A DNA stretch of 6,454 nucleotides from an uncultured Actinomycetes bacterium (GTDB lineage: Bacteria > Actinomycetota > Thermoleophilia > Miltoncostaeales > Miltoncostaeaceae). A model generated the notes under the pieces. It worked only from the letters and a program-made list of their open reading frames with translations, ran no database searches and was not told the origin of the DNA. The translations under genes and the position numbers were made by a program. Shown here piece after piece: positions 4,957-6,454 of this stretch; the first letter of the stretch is position 1, and each line of letters begins with the position of its first letter. The stretch lies in contig CAIPNN010000146.1 of the NCBI GenBank assembly GCA_903866425.1, forward strand, positions 1 through 6,454, read 5' to 3'.

Positions 4957-5373
4957 TTACTCGAGCGACCCCCGGGGTTGCACCCACCGCATGGCCTGCC
5001 CGGTGATGGCCTCGATGCGGTCGTAGTCCTCGTCGTAGTGCAGCACCGGGATGCCGGCTGATTCCGCAGCGGCGGCGATGAGCAGGTCGGGATGGCTCAC
5101 CTGCCGCTGGTGCAGCGCCCCCTGCGCCGCCAGGGCGTCGTACACCTCAAAGGCGCGGTCCCACTCGGGCTGGTTGATGGGGCACTGATGCAGCGCTGCC
5201 AGCTCAACGCGTGTGTCGCTGTACGCCCCCGGATTGCGCGCCGAATAGAGCAACTCGAGCATGACGGGCGCACAGGTGGCCACCCGTCCATCGCGTGCGA
5301 GTTCGAGCAGCTCGTCGTGCACCTGCGCACTTCGCTGGGCCCACGACCACACACTGGTATCGACCAGGAACAT
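4957..5373 (-). CDS. vapC: PIN-domain toxin, VapC (canonical four-acid type)
   Basis: This is a 138-residue PIN ribonuclease toxin. The acidic set is complete: D5 (MFLVDTSVW), E40 (APVMLELLYSARN), D96 (HPDLLIAAAAE) and D114 with D116 (LHYDEDYDRI). The ending TGQAMRWVQPRGSL is a typical C-terminus of a VapC group common in actinobacteria. It should cleave RNA with Mg or Mn ions when free of VapB2. It differs from the first PIN toxin in the window in motif spelling and in having the second acidic residue, so it is not a recent duplicate. ATG 5373 overlaps the vapB2 stop by one base (TGATG), so translation is probably coupled. A longer in-frame reading to 5613 overlaps all of vapB2 and is not credible. 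Confidence 0.92.
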   Translation of the reverse strand: MFLVDTSVWSWAQRSAQVHDELLELARDGRVATCAPVMLELLYSARNPGAYSDTRVELAALHQCPINQPEWDRAFEVYDALAAQGALHQRQVSHPDLLIAAAAESAGIPVLHYDEDYDRIEAITGQAMRWVQPRGSLE

Positions 5374-5591
5374 CAGAAGGTGCGCGGGCGGCGCAGCTCC
5401 TTGAGCATCTCCGGGGTGAGGCTGGAGAAGCCCCGCTCCACCAGACGCACCCCAGAATCTCTCCGCACCACCTCGGCCAGGCTGCGGTTTATGGCGTCCG
5501 TTGCCGACGTGGTGCCGAGCGCCTTCTTCGCCTGCTCCAGCAGGTCGGCATCGGCGTTGAACGTGATGCGCTTGACGCGGTGATCGGGCAT
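5373..5591 (-). CDS. vapB: VapB-type antitoxin, ribbon-helix-helix
   Basis: This is a 72-residue antitoxin partner of the PIN toxin that follows it. Residues 6-12 (VKRITFN) form the beta strand. Residues 15-24 (ADLLEQAKKA) and 29-43 (SATDAINRSLAEVVR) are the two helices, resembling the short VapB group with LLExAKxxLGTxxxTDAxNxxL. The C-terminal part (50-72, VERGFSSLTPEMLKELRRP) is the toxin-binding tail. AGGAGG lies 9 nt before the ATG (plus-strand 5601-5606), unlike vapB1, which has no ribosome-binding site. It is probably autorepressed through repeats in the AT-rich upstream region. Confidence 0.88.
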   Translation of the reverse strand: MPDHRVKRITFNADADLLEQAKKALGTTSATDAINRSLAEVVRRDSGVRLVERGFSSLTPEMLKELRRPRTF

Positions 5592-5642
5592 GTGCGGCTC
5601 CCTCCTGCTGCATGTGGCCGACGCTATTCGGCCCCGTGTGAC

Positions 5643-5676
5643 GTATGCATCATAGAAGGTGAAATGTATGTATCCA
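5643..5676 (-). promoter_or_regulatory. vapB2 promoter and candidate operator
   Basis: In this AT-rich island within GC-rich DNA, the minus strand carries TATGAT (5654 to 5649) as a -10 and TGGATA (5676 to 5671) as a weak -35, with a 16-nt spacer. The 9-mer GTATGYATC occurs twice as a direct repeat (5643-5651 and 5666-5674), 23 nt apart. One copy covers the -10 and the other the -35, the position expected for an autorepressor. It also lies upstream of the divergent gene at 5747. Confidence 0.5.
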
Positions 5677-5746
5677 GAACGCCGCGAATCTGCGTCGTCG
5701 CGCCGGTACGCTGCGCCGACGTATTCGCTTCGAGGAGATTCGTGAC

Positions 5747-6253
5747 ATGGGCAGTGCCCCCGTTCCCGGTGGACTCAGCACCTCACTTGGCCGTGCAGCC
5801 GTGGCCGACCCCGACACCAACACATGGGGGGCGCGCATCGTTGCCATTGATGGCACGCGCGCTGCAGGTGTGGACACCATCGTGTGGTTCGCCGACGCCA
5901 ACGCGCTGGTGAGCGCGCTTGCCGTGGAGATCCCCCTGTGGAATGTGGACGCCTCAAGCGAAGACGAGACCGTCCGCGCCCAGAACATCGCGAACATCGG
6001 CAGCCGCATCGTCGCCGGCGGCGGCGCGGGCCCCGAGACCCTGCAGTTCACCATTCCGGCGCTTCAGCAGATTCTCGCCAAGGACGCCACCATCGCCTGG
6101 ATCGGCAGCCTCGAGGGCCTGCTGCAGGGCGAGCAGCAGTACCCCATCGAGCTCAGGTCGGAGTTTCGGGGCGGCGGCGACGGCATCGTGCCGATTGCCG
6201 ACGACGAGCGCGCCACCTTCGTGCAGTTCCTGCGCGACCGCGCGCCCGCCTGA
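5747..6253 (+). CDS. Uncharacterised 168-residue cytoplasmic protein
   Basis: I do not recognise this protein. The start is set by GAGGAG 9 nt upstream (5732-5737). There is no signal peptide, no membrane segment and no cysteine. The sequence alternates strands and helices in a way that suggests one globular alpha/beta domain: ARIVAIDG (29-36), DTIVWFADANALVSALAVEIPLW (43-65), an acidic stretch (68-76), RAQNIANIGSRIVAGGG (77-93), then TIPALQQIL (102-110). The C-terminal part has a distinctive TIAWIGSLEGLLQGE (115-129) and PIELRSEFR (133-141), ending ERATFVQFLRDR. Conserved-looking Trp and Arg positions may mark a family, but I know no match. It is divergent from vapB2 and followed by two stem-loops, so it is probably transcribed alone. 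Confidence 0.75.
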   Translation: MGSAPVPGGLSTSLGRAAVADPDTNTWGARIVAIDGTRAAGVDTIVWFADANALVSALAVEIPLWNVDASSEDETVRAQNIANIGSRIVAGGGAGPETLQFTIPALQQILAKDATIAWIGSLEGLLQGEQQYPIELRSEFRGGGDGIVPIADDERATFVQFLRDRAPA

Positions 6254-6329
6254 TCCACGAAGCGGCGCTACTTTCGTTGCGCGGTCGGCGTGATGGCCTG
6301 TGAGAGGGACGTCGGCCGCATGACCCACC

Positions 6330-6364
6330 GCCTCCTCCCGCTCGGCCCATGAGCGGGAGGAGGC
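6330..6364 (+). terminator. Strong stem-loop after the uncharacterised gene
   Basis: GCCTCCTCCCGCTC (6330-6343) and GAGCGGGAGGAGGC (6351-6364) form a perfect 14-bp stem with a 7-nt loop, 76 nt after the stop codon. No U-tract follows. It is the strongest perfect hairpin in the window. The stretch 6254-6329 before it holds nothing I can name. Confidence 0.6.
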
Positions 6365-6366
6365 AC

Positions 6367-6392
6367 CTCACCCCGTCCATCCGGGGGGTGAG
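6367..6392 (+). terminator. Second stem-loop in tandem
   Basis: CTCACCCC (6367-6374) and GGGGTGAG (6385-6392) form an 8-bp stem with a 10-nt loop, directly after the 14-bp hairpin. It ends 18 nt before the putative promoter hexamer of the next gene, so it could also act as an operator there. Confidence 0.45.
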
Positions 6393-6410
6393 CGCGGGCA
6401 AGGGTCGGCG

Positions 6411-6422
6411 TACGGTCGTTGT
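6411..6422 (+). promoter_or_regulatory. Putative leaderless -10 element of the right-edge gene
   Basis: TACGGT (6411-6416) is followed by 6 nt and then ATG 6423. GTGAGC at 6388-6393, with a 17-nt spacer, resembles the middle of a -35. No ribosome-binding site is present. Confidence 0.4.
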
Positions 6423-6454
6423 ATGTCCGTGCGCACACTCATGAAGACCCGCCT
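6423..6454 (+). CDS. Start of a plus-strand gene, cut by the right edge
   Basis: Only ten full codons are visible (MSVRTLMKTR), too few to name a product. The call rests on the ATG, the leaderless-type hexamer 6 nt upstream and the position after two stem-loops. An alternative ATG lies at 6441 in the same frame. Confidence 0.4.
   Translation, partial: MSVRTLMKTR

Noticed and set aside
4325..4987. A 220-residue minus-strand open frame opposite the two-repeat gene, and a similar 224-residue frame at 3374-4048 opposite the one-repeat gene
   Set aside because: Both mirror genes with signal peptides and ribosome-binding sites. Their apparent repeats come from the repeats on the plus strand.
4957..5613. 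A 218-residue minus-strand frame that would make the second PIN toxin 80 residues longer
   Set aside because: The added residues are the out-of-frame reading of vapB2. The PIN domain begins exactly at MFLVDTSVW, whose ATG overlaps the antitoxin stop.

Overview
The window is high-GC DNA with actinobacterial character. Several genes appear to have leaderless starts, two VapBC toxin-antitoxin pairs resemble mycobacterial and streptomycete families, there is a DUF1269 protein with a glycine-zipper hydrophobic stretch, and there are small secreted proteins with alanine-rich helical repeats. An Actinomycetota host, perhaps Thermoleophilia-like, is an inference from protein style only. No tRNA, rRNA, CRISPR array, transposase or phage gene was seen.

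Layout, left to right. (1) Minus strand, cut by the left edge: a secreted protein with eight RTX-like nonapeptides followed by a long unrecognised region. (2) Plus strand: vapB1-vapC1, sharing one base, behind a promoter region full of GATGC/GCATC half-sites. (3) Minus strand, tail to tail with vapC1 so that both stop codons lie in one CTAG: a secreted protein with cysteine pairs. (4) Minus strand: a DUF1269 protein, separated from gene 3 by a 16-bp stem-loop. (5) Plus strand: two adjacent paralogous secreted proteins, one with a single copy of an approximately 67-residue helical module and one with two copies. They share a 5' region. (6) Minus strand: vapB2-vapC2, again overlapping by one base, and convergent with the second paralogue across a 15-bp stem-loop. 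(7) Plus strand, divergent from vapB2: an unrecognised 168-residue cytoplasmic protein, then two stem-loops, then the first codons of another plus-strand gene at the right edge.

No metabolic pathway joins these genes. The region reads as an accessory or cell-surface neighbourhood: four proteins with signal peptides plus two addiction or stress-type toxin modules of different subfamilies. The most informative non-coding signals are these: (a) three genes without a Shine-Dalgarno sequence each have a TANNNT hexamer ending exactly 6 nt before the ATG, which suggests leaderless mRNAs; (b) a 17-nt element is shared at nearly the same distance upstream of both helical-repeat genes; (c) short repeats around both vapB promoters look like autoregulatory operators; (d) strong GC-rich stem-loops without U-tracts sit at gene ends. 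I did not find convincing evidence of a new defence or biosynthetic system. The best candidates for something undescribed are the helical-repeat pair, the region after the RTX repeats, and the orphan 168-residue protein.
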